Below are positions 52,357 to 60,819 of a stretch of DNA of 64,000 nucleotides, in pieces. Each line of letters opens with the position of its first letter. Position 1 is the first letter of the stretch. The translations under genes and the position numbers were made by a program. The notes beneath the pieces are model-generated. The model ran no database searches, was not told the origin of the DNA, and was given only the letters and a program-made list of their open reading frames with translations. Where the stretch lies: contig NZ_NUOT01000027.1 of NCBI RefSeq assembly GCF_002584535.1, positions 140,774 through 204,773 on the forward strand, written 5' to 3'. This DNA comes from Bacillus cereus (GTDB taxonomy: Bacteria; Bacillota; Bacilli; Bacillales; Bacillaceae_G).

Positions 52357-52806
52357 GTGCGGTTAGAATATCGACTCAATGATGAAGCAAAACAATATCC
52401 TGCCCTATGGAACTATGCCGATATTTCTGTGTCTGAAGCTGTCGCAAGGATGACCTGTGAGTACTTTGTTAAAGAAGGAGATACATACTTCGTAACAGCA
52501 ACCTCGATGGATCCCGATGGAACAGCAGTATTATATGTGCAAAAAGAAACGTTTTTCAACGACCCTTCAGAACCCACATATTCCCATATAGGTTTTGAGA
52601 TTAGAGAATTACTAGGAGAAAATTCAATTTTAATAGAAAGTAAAGATGTATGGAACCATGACGAGATTGTAACGTATCTCCATTCAGATATTTTGTACGT
52701 TCAAAAAGACGGAATATTTATGGAATTCACCCTAGACTCCAGAGAGATTGATGAAGATCGAAAATGCTATGTTTATTATGGAAATTTCACAGGTGAACAC
52801 AGATAA
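52357..52806 (+). CDS. Acidic protein of unknown function, divergent from the ligase operon
   Basis: The product (149 residues) starts with GTG at 52357 (AGAGGGG upstream). It has MRLEYRLNDEAKQYPALWNY, TSMDPDGTAVLYVQKETFF, a middle ELLGENSILIESKDVWNHDE and a C-terminus RKCYVYYGNFTGEHR. It is acidic, with no signal or membrane segment. It is transcribed away from the ligase operon with only 82 bases between. In E. coli the yjf operon also has a DUF2491 gene; I cannot confirm that this is its counterpart. Confidence 0.6.
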   Translation: MRLEYRLNDEAKQYPALWNYADISVSEAVARMTCEYFVKEGDTYFVTATSMDPDGTAVLYVQKETFFNDPSEPTYSHIGFEIRELLGENSILIESKDVWNHDEIVTYLHSDILYVQKDGIFMEFTLDSREIDEDRKCYVYYGNFTGEHR

Positions 52807-52890
52807 AGTGAAACTTTAATTCGTGGGGCCACTGATTATCAGCCCTCGCGAATCAGGCTGTTACGGACAGTTAATGCGGGGTAACAATCA
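52806..52890 (+). repeat. Bcr-like repeat, partial copy
   Basis: GTGAAACTTTAATTCGTGGG, CACTGATTATCAG, CAGGCTGTTACGGACAGTTA and ATGCGGGGTAA correspond to blocks of the repeat at 44866-45030. The middle part is missing. Confidence 0.6.
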
Positions 52891-52996
52891 AATGAATTCC
52901 CACCATTTGGAGTCTATTTGATTTCTACTATTTTTATGCTTTCCACACAATGAAATTGCAATCATTTCTAACATACCGAAAAAGGGCTCCTACAGC

Positions 52997-53032
52997 AAAA
53001 AAACCTTACGTATAAAACGTAAGGTTTTTTAT
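52997..53032. terminator. Terminator-like hairpin with no assigned gene
   Basis: AAAAAACCTTACG and CGTAAGGTTTTTT form a perfect stem around TATAAAA. It probably ends a transcript from the acidic protein gene or from the repeat. Confidence 0.65.
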
Positions 53033-53036
53033 ATAG

Positions 53037-53218
53037 CCCCACACATGCCGTTCTCTCTAGATGTCCATAAACCTGCTCTCACAGGTGGATGTTCTCATAA
53101 ATGCTTTCAGCTTCCTTCTTAAAAAGATGGCATGCTGTTTACATTTAGATATTGAACTTCCGTATTATACTCATTGGTTTAAGACATACATAAGCTACGT
53201 ACACCGTAGGAATTTTAT
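53037..53218 (+). repeat. Bcr-like repeat, copy 1 of a tandem pair
   Basis: It begins CCCCACACATGCCG after TTTAT and ends with GTACACCGTAGGAATTTTAT. It shares CAGGTGGATG, ATATTGAACTTCCGTAT and AAGACATACATAAG with copy 2. TTTAT occurs at both ends, which would fit the TTTAT target duplications of bcr1 elements. Confidence 0.6.
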
Positions 53219-53239
53219 TTAATGTTAGTTGAAATAAGA

Positions 53240-53428
53240 CCCCCGCACGTGCCGTCACTCGTAAATGTCCAAAAACCCGCTACTCGCAGGTGGATGCCCT
53301 CACAGCTACCGTACATCTTCCTCCACAAGGAAGGCTTGATGATGGTCACTAAATATTGAGCTTCCGTATAACTAACATCGGTTTTAGACATAAATAAGTT
53401 ACGTACACCGCAGGATGTTTTATTTACT
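53240..53428 (+). repeat. Bcr-like repeat, copy 2 of a tandem pair
   Basis: It begins ATAAGACCCCCGCACGTGCCG (first 20 bases shown in part as CCCCCGCACGTGCCG) and ends GTACACCGCAGGATGTTTTAT. It carries the same CAGGTGGATG, ATATTGAGCTTCCGTAT and TTAGACATAAATAAG blocks as copy 1 with more than 75 percent identity by eye. Confidence 0.6.
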
Positions 53429-53534
53429 TGTCGCTATCTTATCACATTGCATGCAATGTGTAAAATGTAATGTTTTGAAGTAATTTCTTACTTGTGACCT
53501 TATTTTAATACAAAATATTTTTACATGCAAGAGG

Positions 53535-54368
53535 TTACTGTCCTTCTTTTACAATTTGGTTTTCTGGATAAGAAATCCAATCGCTCCAGCTTCCAGCATA
53601 TAACTTCACATTACGAAAACCAGCTGTTTGTAACGCTAATATATTCGGACATGCTGTTACACCAGATCCACAATAGACAATTGTTTCTTTCTCTTTATTA
53701 AGATGATGGAACCGTTCTTCTTGCTCATTTTTATTTTTGAACTGACCTTCCGCCGTGATTCCATCTTTCCAAAAATAATTTTCTGCTGTCGGAATGTGAC
53801 CAGCTTTAGGATCAACAAGTTCTTCGACACCAGCATAACGTCTTGGCTCTCTCGAATCAATTAACGTAACATCTGCATTTGTACGAATTTTTTCTTTCAC
53901 ATCTTCCATCGTTACCAGCATGTTATCTTGTACATTCGGTATGAATTTTTTCCGTTCAATAGTTGGAACTTCTGCTGTTATAGATAAATTTTGTTCTTTC
54001 CAAGCAGGAAAACCACCATTTAACAAATATGTTTTTTGATGCCCTACATATGTTAATAGCCACCATAAACGCGAAGCCATTGCACCTGCTTGACTGTCAT
54101 ATGCAACTACTGTCGTATGTTCATCAATACCAGCTTGAGAAAGCTTTTCAGCAAAATCCTGAATATCTGGAAGTGGATGACGACCGCCATGCTCCGTAAT
54201 AGAACTGGATAAATCAAGATTCAAATCAAAATATAGCGCATGAGGAATATGTTCTTTTTCATACTGTTCTCTTCCCCAATTTGGATTAGCCAAGTCAAAA
54301 CGACAATCGACTATGCGGACATGTTCATCTTCTATATGATCACGTAACCATTCGACTGTAACAATCAT
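53535..54368 (-). CDS. Thiosulfate/3-mercaptopyruvate sulfurtransferase (two rhodanese domains)
   Basis: The product (277 residues) has an inactive N-terminal rhodanese domain (about 1-135, starting MIVTVEWLRDHIEDEHVRIV) and a C-terminal active one with the loop IVYCGSGVTACPN (catalytic Cys near 234). The loop CGSGVTA matches the mercaptopyruvate/thiosulfate type. Cytoplasmic. The DUF2533 gene upstream ends two bases before it; co-transcription is likely. Confidence 0.9.
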   Translation of the reverse strand: MIVTVEWLRDHIEDEHVRIVDCRFDLANPNWGREQYEKEHIPHALYFDLNLDLSSSITEHGGRHPLPDIQDFAEKLSQAGIDEHTTVVAYDSQAGAMASRLWWLLTYVGHQKTYLLNGGFPAWKEQNLSITAEVPTIERKKFIPNVQDNMLVTMEDVKEKIRTNADVTLIDSREPRRYAGVEELVDPKAGHIPTAENYFWKDGITAEGQFKNKNEQEERFHHLNKEKETIVYCGSGVTACPNILALQTAGFRNVKLYAGSWSDWISYPENQIVKEGQ

Positions 54369-54370
54369 AC

Positions 54371-54643
54371 TTAACGACCTTCTTTCTCTTGCAGGCGACC
54401 TACATACTCCATAACCATATCTTCTGTTACAATTTTACGTTGTGGTGCAACACCTCGTTTAGCAAGGTTATTAATTTGTTTCGTTACCATATTAATCGAA
54501 TCTACTGAGAAATGTTTTCCATTTGATGCGAGTGCTACTGCCGCTTCAATTGCTGCTTCACGCTGTGCTTCTAGCTGTAAAAATGTTGTCACAATTTCAT
54601 TTTGTTTACGAGAATGTGCTGTAATTGCTTTATGTACTTCCAT
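54371..54643 (-). CDS. ypbS: DUF2533 family protein YpbS
   Basis: The product (90 residues) reads MEVHKAITAHSRKQNEIVTT, LEAQREAAIEAAVALASNGK and APQRKIVTEDMVMEYVGRL, matching DUF2533/YpbS. The function is unknown. In B. subtilis ypbS lies near ypbR (dynA), as here. Confidence 0.8.
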   Translation of the reverse strand: MEVHKAITAHSRKQNEIVTTFLQLEAQREAAIEAAVALASNGKHFSVDSINMVTKQINNLAKRGVAPQRKIVTEDMVMEYVGRLQEKEGR

Positions 54644-54701
54644 CTTCTCTTCCCCCTAAATAATTTATATTTTCTTGCCAAATAACTTCATAAAAAAATG
54701 A

Positions 54702-55157
54702 TTAGAGTTCCATTGTAAGCCGAATCATATCTCGGCATACAATTCCATTTTCAATAATCTCTTCTTCATAATGCTTCGAAAAGTAATCAAAATCAATAGA
54801 AAAAATACGAAAACCACATTTTTGATAGAAAGCAAGCTGTGAAATACTAGAATTCCCTGTCCCTACTTCAAGATTATGCATGTGTTTTTCTTTGGCAGTT
54901 ATAATTGCGTGCTGTAATAATTGTTTTCCAATCCCTTTTCCTTGTACTTCTTCAGAAACAGCGATATTCATAATTTCCATTGTTTGTGGTCTTGTCTCAA
55001 GCAATACATATACACCTATAACCTTTCCTGCCACTTTCGCAACATGGATAAGGCCGCGCTGCAAATATGCATGAATTTGCACATCACTTGGATCGGCGAG
55101 TAATAGCAATGATTTCGGTGCTATCTCTTTAGATATGTGTTCTATTACAATCTCCAT
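54702..55157 (-). CDS. GNAT acetyltransferase
   Basis: The product (151 residues) has the GNAT motif: NIAVSEEVQGKGIGKQLLQHA (acetyl-CoA loop QGKGIGK) after TMEIMN, then LAFYQKCGFRIFSIDFDYF, the C-terminal Tyr strand. The acceptor is unknown. The RBS lies at about 55165 (AAAGGGGAA). Confidence 0.85.
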   Translation of the reverse strand: MEIVIEHISKEIAPKSLLLLADPSDVQIHAYLQRGLIHVAKVAGKVIGVYVLLETRPQTMEIMNIAVSEEVQGKGIGKQLLQHAIITAKEKHMHNLEVGTGNSSISQLAFYQKCGFRIFSIDFDYFSKHYEEEIIENGIVCRDMIRLTMEL

Positions 55158-55228
55158 AAAATTTCCCCTTTCCCTCTTGTTCTAAACCCTCCTTGTCTAC
55201 CATAAGTAATACAAAGGAGGGATTCACC

Positions 55229-55483
55229 ATGGACAACAATGAGAAAAAGTGCAACGTCATCTCGATTGATGGAAAGAAAAAGAAAAACGGAACATATTCC
55301 CACCCAAAATTAGTTGTAGATGGAAAAACATATGAGTTTTCTTCGTTCGTCTTATGCGGTGAAACACCAGATGGCAGACGCTTGGTTCTTACCCATATGA
55401 TTTCTACAGATGAATTTGCAGGATTCGTAAAATCATTGGATGCTGTACTGCAAAAGAAAATTGAACGAATCTTTTTTTCATAG
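55229..55483 (+). CDS. Small conserved-looking protein of unknown function (84 aa)
   Basis: The product starts at the ATG at 55229 (AAAGGAGGG upstream). It has a basic N-terminal part (DGKKKKNGTYSHPKLVVDG) and then a strand-rich part (TYEFSSFVLCGETPDGRRLV, LTHMISTDEFAGFVKSLDAV). No known family. It is convergent with dynA. Confidence 0.65.
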   Translation: MDNNEKKCNVISIDGKKKKNGTYSHPKLVVDGKTYEFSSFVLCGETPDGRRLVLTHMISTDEFAGFVKSLDAVLQKKIERIFFS

Positions 55484-55489
55484 AGCTTT

Positions 55490-58400
55490 TCAAATATGAA
55501 TTTCCTTTTCGATTGCTGTTAACCGTTTCCGCAATTGTTCCTTACTTTGTTCATATAGCGCTACATCGATTGTTTCCGCTAAAGCAAATAATACACTTGC
55601 ATAATACTGCTTAACATCTTCCTGCATGACTTTTTTGAATGCATCCCATTTCAATTCCCATTCTTGTTTATAGTGCTGGATAAATATCTCTTCTTCATCA
55701 GCTACATATTGAGATACGACGGGCTCAAGTGATTCCTTTGTATCTTCCTGCATTGTTGCTTTATCATTTTTTTCAAAGAAGCTTTTCTCATTTTTGAAAT
55801 GAGATAATGCCTTTTTAAAATGTTTTATTTCTATAGTAGGAAACGGCTCTTTATGCGTAATAATTTGGTATTCGTAATCTGCTGTCCCATTCATAGAAAT
55901 AGATTCATTTTCCAACTTACATTTCACCGCGATTTCATTCCTTGCACGTTGCATCGCTTCATCGATCCATTTTTCAAGACGTAGTGATGTTGCTCGCATT
56001 TCCTGTAATAAATCATACTGAATAAAGGCTACAAGTTCCATGAGACATTCTTGCAGTTTCATTTTCACATTTCCATCTGTTCGAAGGGATGCTGGGTTAA
56101 TAAATTCAGTAAATACATCGTTATAACGTAAAAATAGACGTTGCTCCACATAATATAACAGTTCTTTCACTTCATTTTGCATTGCTTGCTCTTCTGCAAG
56201 TACACTATACGATGAAATAATATGAAGTAGCTGCTCACGTTCTGCTTCATATTTTTTTATTTGTTTTTCTTTTTCATCATTCCCTTGCTTTGCTCCTTGT
56301 ATCATATTTGCCAGAAGCTGATCTGCGCTTTGCAATGCGTTATATAAAGAATGGACAGATACAAGCATTAAATCATTCATCATAAAGGATGTGAATGATT
56401 CTTCAAACTTTGCAATCCCTGAATTTTCCAAAATACCATACTTTTCTTTTGCAATACTCTTTCCTTGTTTCTCCTCAAGTGCACATAAGCTTGAAATTGC
56501 AAAGAGACGTGGATTGCGAATACCATACTGTAGGAGTTGATCTGCAATATATCCTTTCACCATTTCCAACTCATCTTGAGATTGCGCTAAGTCTGCCGCA
56601 TTAATTAAGAAGAACATTTTATCAAGCGCAAATGTATCTTTCACGCGACCAAGCTGAATTAAAAATTCACGATCCGCTCTTGAAAAGACATGATTGTAAT
56701 ACGTTACAAATAAAATCGCATCAGCATTTTTAATATATTGGAATGCAACATCCGTATGGCGAGCATTAATAGAATCTGCTCCTGGTGTATCAACAAGAGC
56801 GACTCCTTGTCTCGTTAAAGCACAATCATAGTACAATTCCATATATTCAACAAAACATGATTTCTCTTCATTTGCTACATAATCAGAGAATTCTTCTAAC
56901 GTAACTTGCACTTGTTCCCCCAAGTTATTAGAAACTGCCTGATATCCCCTCTGCACCGCACGTAAAAAACTAAACGTTGTTTTTTGTTTTCCACTTGGTG
57001 ATGGATATTTCAAAATCGTATCTATTTGTGATAACGCTTCTTCAAATGTCTCAATTTCATAATGAAACAATTTATAAACAGCTTTCATATCTTCTAATAA
57101 CGCTTGCTCTGATTTAAATTGAACAACTACTGTACCGTGAGGCTTTTCTTCTGTAATCGGTAAAATTTGATTAATCGTCGCCGTTGTCGGATTTGGAGAC
57201 ACTGGGAGTACATTTTCACCAAGCAATGCATTTGCAAATGATGATTTACCTGCACTAAACGCTCCAAATAGCGCTACTGTAAATTGTTTCGTTTCAACAC
57301 GTTTTCTTTTCCCAACAACTTCTTGATGCAAGTGTTGCAGCGCCTGCAGAGGTTCTAATACCGTTTCCGCACCCTTTACTTGTTCTAATATACGTTGAAT
57401 ATTTAATGTTGCTGTTGTTTTGATATTTTCTTCATGATAAGAAATGCTCTCATCTTGTATCTCTTGTTCTTGTAATCTAAACTTCTCATTTACAACCTGT
57501 TTCTTCCCTTGTAATACTTCTTCTATTTGCAATCCATCTGGTACAGATACATGACCTGCCCAAATGCCTTGTAAGTAATTCTCGTATTCATCATACGCTT
57601 TAATGTATTGTAATTTTGTTTCTTTTGCTGTCTGTAACATAGTATATTGCTCAATTTCTTGTTCAATATGAGCAATCTCATTCTTCATCTTTTGCTGTAA
57701 AACGCTCGTACTTTTTTCGAAAACTTGCTGTGCTTTCATAAAGTATCTTTTCTTTAACTCATTCGCAACATCAGCTGTATAAAGAAGTAAGTAATCTCCT
57801 GTAAACCCTGCACCTTGTTTAATGGTTTCTGCTAATAATTCAGGGTCAAAAGAAATTTGCAGTGCATATATCTCTTTTCCGACTTCTTCCGTAAACATCT
57901 CTTCATCTTTTAAGAAAGCTACAATAAATTCTTTCACATGAAAATCAATCTGTGTCTCAACGGTCTTCCCTAGTGCTGAATAAAATGCATCTAGACGCCT
58001 TTGTTTCTCTTGTTCTGTTTTTCCTTTTGCAAATAGCAAACCAACTTTAAATTTTGTTAGTTTCGTTTCTAAATATTGATTTGCTAGCTCCCTCATTTCA
58101 AACGGCATTAAGTAAGCGTTATCTAATATCGCTTGCAAACCTTTAATAAATTCATTTTTCACGTCCGATTCTTTACCAGCCACGCGTCGTTTATTTTCAA
58201 TAAGCTCTTCTTTCTTTTCCGTCACATCTTCGAGCGGCAGAGGTGATGCTAATTCTTTTTGATAGGGCATTAATTGTTTTTCATTTTCTGAAAGAACGAA
58301 TGAAAAATGCTCTTGTAATAAGTATTCTGTTTCCCTTTCCATACCATTTTTCACATATTGCTCACGCTCTTTCATAATAGAAGAAAGCAATCCTTCTAAT

Positions 58401-59146
58401 CGTTTTATTTCATTATGCGAATGGTTCATCATTCGTAAAGAAGTATAAAAAATGCCGTCTACTTCAATATCCCAGTTAGAAAAAGATTGGCTCACACTTT
58501 TCGTATAACTCTCAAATGATAACTCTCTTTCTTTATGCTTATCGATTTGGTTGATAACAAGATAAACCGTTTTATTACGCTGCTTCAATTCTTTCACAAA
58601 TTGCAAGTTCACTTCAGACTGCACATGATTATAGTCCATCATGTAAAAAATAACATCTGCAAGATGGAGCGTTGATTCTGTTGCTAATTGATGTGCATCA
58701 TCTGTCGAATCAATTCCAGGTGTATCAACAAGCATAACGCCATCAGGAATCGGTGCATCATTTCGATAAATATGAACACCAATTATTTCATCACCATTTT
58801 TACAAAGTTGCTTCAATTCCTCCGCTGAGTATGCACCATCATATTCATAATGCTCTCCAGATTTCACTGTCACAACAACACGGTCCTGTCCCTTTTCAAT
58901 TTTAACAACATTCGCGCTTGTCGGAATCGGACTTGTTGGCAATAACTGAGCTTTATATAAGTGATTCATCATTGTCGATTTCCCAGCAGAAAAGTGACCA
59001 CAAAAAGCAATCATAAGTTGCTCTTGTTTATATTTTTGAATTACTTCAAATAACTTCAAGCTATTTTCAATGTCGCCGTGCTTCTGCCATTCTTCATAAA
59101 AACAAACAAGTTTTTGTATACTGTTTGTCTGTACTATGTTTGTCAT
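55490..59146 (-). CDS. dynA: Bacterial dynamin-like protein DynA
   Basis: The product (1218 residues) is a head-to-tail fusion of two dynamin-like proteins, as in B. subtilis DynA (YpbR, 1193 residues). The first GTPase has GHFSAGKST (about 50-58) and VMLVDTPGID; the second has LFGAFSAGKSS near 625-640 and VALVDTPGADS. Between and after them are helical stalks with coiled coils. It tethers and fuses membranes and helps envelope repair after phage or antibiotic stress (established for B. subtilis). Confidence 0.95.
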   Translation of the reverse strand: MTNIVQTNSIQKLVCFYEEWQKHGDIENSLKLFEVIQKYKQEQLMIAFCGHFSAGKSTMMNHLYKAQLLPTSPIPTSANVVKIEKGQDRVVVTVKSGEHYEYDGAYSAEELKQLCKNGDEIIGVHIYRNDAPIPDGVMLVDTPGIDSTDDAHQLATESTLHLADVIFYMMDYNHVQSEVNLQFVKELKQRNKTVYLVINQIDKHKERELSFESYTKSVSQSFSNWDIEVDGIFYTSLRMMNHSHNEIKRLEGLLSSIMKEREQYVKNGMERETEYLLQEHFSFVLSENEKQLMPYQKELASPLPLEDVTEKKEELIENKRRVAGKESDVKNEFIKGLQAILDNAYLMPFEMRELANQYLETKLTKFKVGLLFAKGKTEQEKQRRLDAFYSALGKTVETQIDFHVKEFIVAFLKDEEMFTEEVGKEIYALQISFDPELLAETIKQGAGFTGDYLLLYTADVANELKKRYFMKAQQVFEKSTSVLQQKMKNEIAHIEQEIEQYTMLQTAKETKLQYIKAYDEYENYLQGIWAGHVSVPDGLQIEEVLQGKKQVVNEKFRLQEQEIQDESISYHEENIKTTATLNIQRILEQVKGAETVLEPLQALQHLHQEVVGKRKRVETKQFTVALFGAFSAGKSSFANALLGENVLPVSPNPTTATINQILPITEEKPHGTVVVQFKSEQALLEDMKAVYKLFHYEIETFEEALSQIDTILKYPSPSGKQKTTFSFLRAVQRGYQAVSNNLGEQVQVTLEEFSDYVANEEKSCFVEYMELYYDCALTRQGVALVDTPGADSINARHTDVAFQYIKNADAILFVTYYNHVFSRADREFLIQLGRVKDTFALDKMFFLINAADLAQSQDELEMVKGYIADQLLQYGIRNPRLFAISSLCALEEKQGKSIAKEKYGILENSGIAKFEESFTSFMMNDLMLVSVHSLYNALQSADQLLANMIQGAKQGNDEKEKQIKKYEAEREQLLHIISSYSVLAEEQAMQNEVKELLYYVEQRLFLRYNDVFTEFINPASLRTDGNVKMKLQECLMELVAFIQYDLLQEMRATSLRLEKWIDEAMQRARNEIAVKCKLENESISMNGTADYEYQIITHKEPFPTIEIKHFKKALSHFKNEKSFFEKNDKATMQEDTKESLEPVVSQYVADEEEIFIQHYKQEWELKWDAFKKVMQEDVKQYYASVLFALAETIDVALYEQSKEQLRKRLTAIEKEIHI

Positions 59147-59226
59147 CCCCTTGTTCCCCTTTATTCCATGATGTATTTACCCTATTATCATACTAAATTT
59201 TCAGGATATTCTCATTAAAAATAAAA

Positions 59227-59262
59227 AATCCCTTTCATTCTTTTTAACAGATGAAAGGGATT
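59227..59262 (-). terminator. Terminator of the Fur-controlled small ORF
   Basis: AATCCCTTTCAT pairs with ATGAAAGGGATT around a 12-base loop, about 15 bases after the small ORF stop. Confidence 0.75.
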
Positions 59263-59276
59263 CTATGTAAGTTTGT

Positions 59277-59363
59277 TCATTTTGTTGCTCCGACTTCATT
59301 TAACACATATTTTGTAACAATAGCATACACAGCAACTGTTCCTGCAACAAATGCATATACCAT
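59277..59363 (-). CDS. 28-residue hydrophobic peptide behind a Fur box
   Basis: The ATG at 59363 opens a 28-codon frame reading MVYAFVAGTVAVYAIVTKYV then LNEVGATK: one membrane helix with a polar end. A partial RBS (AAAGGTTGGTG) is upstream. A perfect Fur box lies 22-36 bases upstream. A terminator follows. No family is recognised. Confidence 0.6.
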   Translation of the reverse strand: MVYAFVAGTVAVYAIVTKYVLNEVGATK

Positions 59364-59384
59364 ATTTAGCACACCAACCTTTTT

Positions 59385-59399
59385 TGATAATGATTATCA
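59385..59399. promoter_or_regulatory. Perfect Fur box
   Basis: TGATAATGATTATCA is an exact 7-1-7 inverted repeat of the Bacillus Fur consensus, next to the 28-codon ORF. Confidence 0.85.
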
Positions 59400-59423
59400 C
59401 TTTTGAGTACATTTTATCATTAA

Positions 59424-59438
59424 AGAGAATCATTATCA
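59424..59438. promoter_or_regulatory. Second, weaker Fur-like site
   Basis: AGAGAATCATTATCA differs from the consensus TGATAATNATTATCA in three positions. It lies 39 bases from the perfect box, so both may bracket one promoter. Confidence 0.55.
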
Positions 59439-59452
59439 ATATTATTTTCTAA

Positions 59453-59485
59453 AAAAGAAGTTCCTTGAAAACAAGGAACTTCTTT
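59453..59485. terminator. Terminator-like hairpin upstream of the DUF418 gene
   Basis: AAAGAAGTTCCTTG pairs with CAAGGAACTTCTTT around AAAA; on the plus strand it is followed by ACTACC rather than T, on the minus strand by TTTAGAA. It may end a short transcript from either side; no gene is assigned. Confidence 0.5.
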
Positions 59486-59636
59486 ACTACCTGTTTTAAA
59501 GGAGTGAACAACTTGTTGTGCAACTTTATTATATCTCATAATAAACATCTTAACAGTTCCAAAATTTAGGAACACCTCTATCTCCATTCCTTTACATTTT
59601 GTATAATAAAAGAGATTTACCTAAAGGAGGAAAAAA

Positions 59637-60803
59637 ATGGCGCAAAACATTTCACAAAGCGAGAGGATTCATTCGATCGATATTATTAGAGGGGTTGCTG
59701 TATTTGGTATTTTTCTTGTTAACTGGCCTGTTATTGCTGGTGTTGACTCTCGTGATATTACAGGCAGTTACGAAGGAATAGACAGTTATGTTCGTTTGTT
59801 TTATGACATGTTTATTCAAACGAAATTTTATACTATTTTTTCCTTTTTGTTCGGACTAGGCTTTTTCATTTTTATGCAGCGTGCTGAAGCAAAAACAGCT
59901 CATCCAAAAATATTATTCATTCGTCGACTCCTCATTTTATTATTATTCGGCTTCTTACATTACGTCCTTTTATGGGATGGTGATATTTTACATACTTATG
60001 CAATCTCAGGATTTTTCTTGTTATTATTTTATAAGAGACAACCACACACCATTTTGGTATGTTCATTCATTCTATTAACTCTTTTCCAACTTTTCATATT
60101 AGTAACCAGTGTCATAATTGCGTTTGTGCCAATAGAAGAATTAACATCATCCCTACCAATTATGCCTTTAGAAAACTGGAGGTTACAAGTACAAGATCGC
60201 TTTCACGCCTTTTATTCTGAATCAATCTGGTTAAATATTTCAATGCTACCAGAAACAGTTGGATTGTTCTTACTCGGCTTATATGCTGGCAAAAAAGACA
60301 TGTTCCGCCGAACAAAAGAATTAGATTCAAAGCTAAAAAAATGGCAAATGATTATGCTTATCTTAACACTTCCAATGTGGTTCTTTATGATCCGTTACTT
60401 TGTAACAAAACAACCTTATGAACCAATCTACATGAGTGGTTTTACGATGTTTAGTGGTAAAACTTTATTTATATTCTACATTTTCACACTGATGCGTTTA
60501 TTACAGAAGGAAAGATGGCAAAAGTTATTACGACCATTTCAATTTGTAGGACGTATGGCTCTAACGAATTACATTTCGCATACAATTATCACACTCGTTG
60601 TATTTGGTCTAGTTTTCAAAAATTCCTTACCGGTTCCATTATGGATAGGTCCACTGTTTTGTATCGGTTTTTATACAATACAAATCTTTATTAGTCGCTG
60701 GTGGCTCTCTCATTATCAGTACGGTCCGCTTGAATATATTTGGCGCCTAGGTACGTATGGGAAATTGATGCCACTAAAAAAGAAAAGCAAGGTTTCTCAA
60801 TGA
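59637..60803 (+). CDS. DUF418 family membrane protein
   Basis: The product (388 residues) has about ten helices. It opens RIHSIDIIRGVAVFGIFLVN, the DUF418 signature (DxxRGxAxxGI), and has the C-terminal GRMALTNYISHTI and GPLEYIWR motifs. DUF418 members are membrane proteins that often sit near acyltransferase-like or transport genes. RBS AAAGGAGG. A bidirectional terminator follows. Confidence 0.85.
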   Translation: MAQNISQSERIHSIDIIRGVAVFGIFLVNWPVIAGVDSRDITGSYEGIDSYVRLFYDMFIQTKFYTIFSFLFGLGFFIFMQRAEAKTAHPKILFIRRLLILLLFGFLHYVLLWDGDILHTYAISGFFLLLFYKRQPHTILVCSFILLTLFQLFILVTSVIIAFVPIEELTSSLPIMPLENWRLQVQDRFHAFYSESIWLNISMLPETVGLFLLGLYAGKKDMFRRTKELDSKLKKWQMIMLILTLPMWFFMIRYFVTKQPYEPIYMSGFTMFSGKTLFIFYIFTLMRLLQKERWQKLLRPFQFVGRMALTNYISHTIITLVVFGLVFKNSLPVPLWIGPLFCIGFYTIQIFISRWWLSHYQYGPLEYIWRLGTYGKLMPLKKKSKVSQ

Positions 60804-60818
60804 GAACCTTGCTTTTTA
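60786..60818. terminator. Bidirectional terminator
   Basis: AAGCAAGGTTTCTCA pairs with TGAGAACCTTGCTT; convergent genes. Confidence 0.9.
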
Positions 60819-60819
60819 C

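Noticed and set aside
52997-53428. CRISPR array
   Set aside because: There are only two long, diverged repeats without regular spacers.
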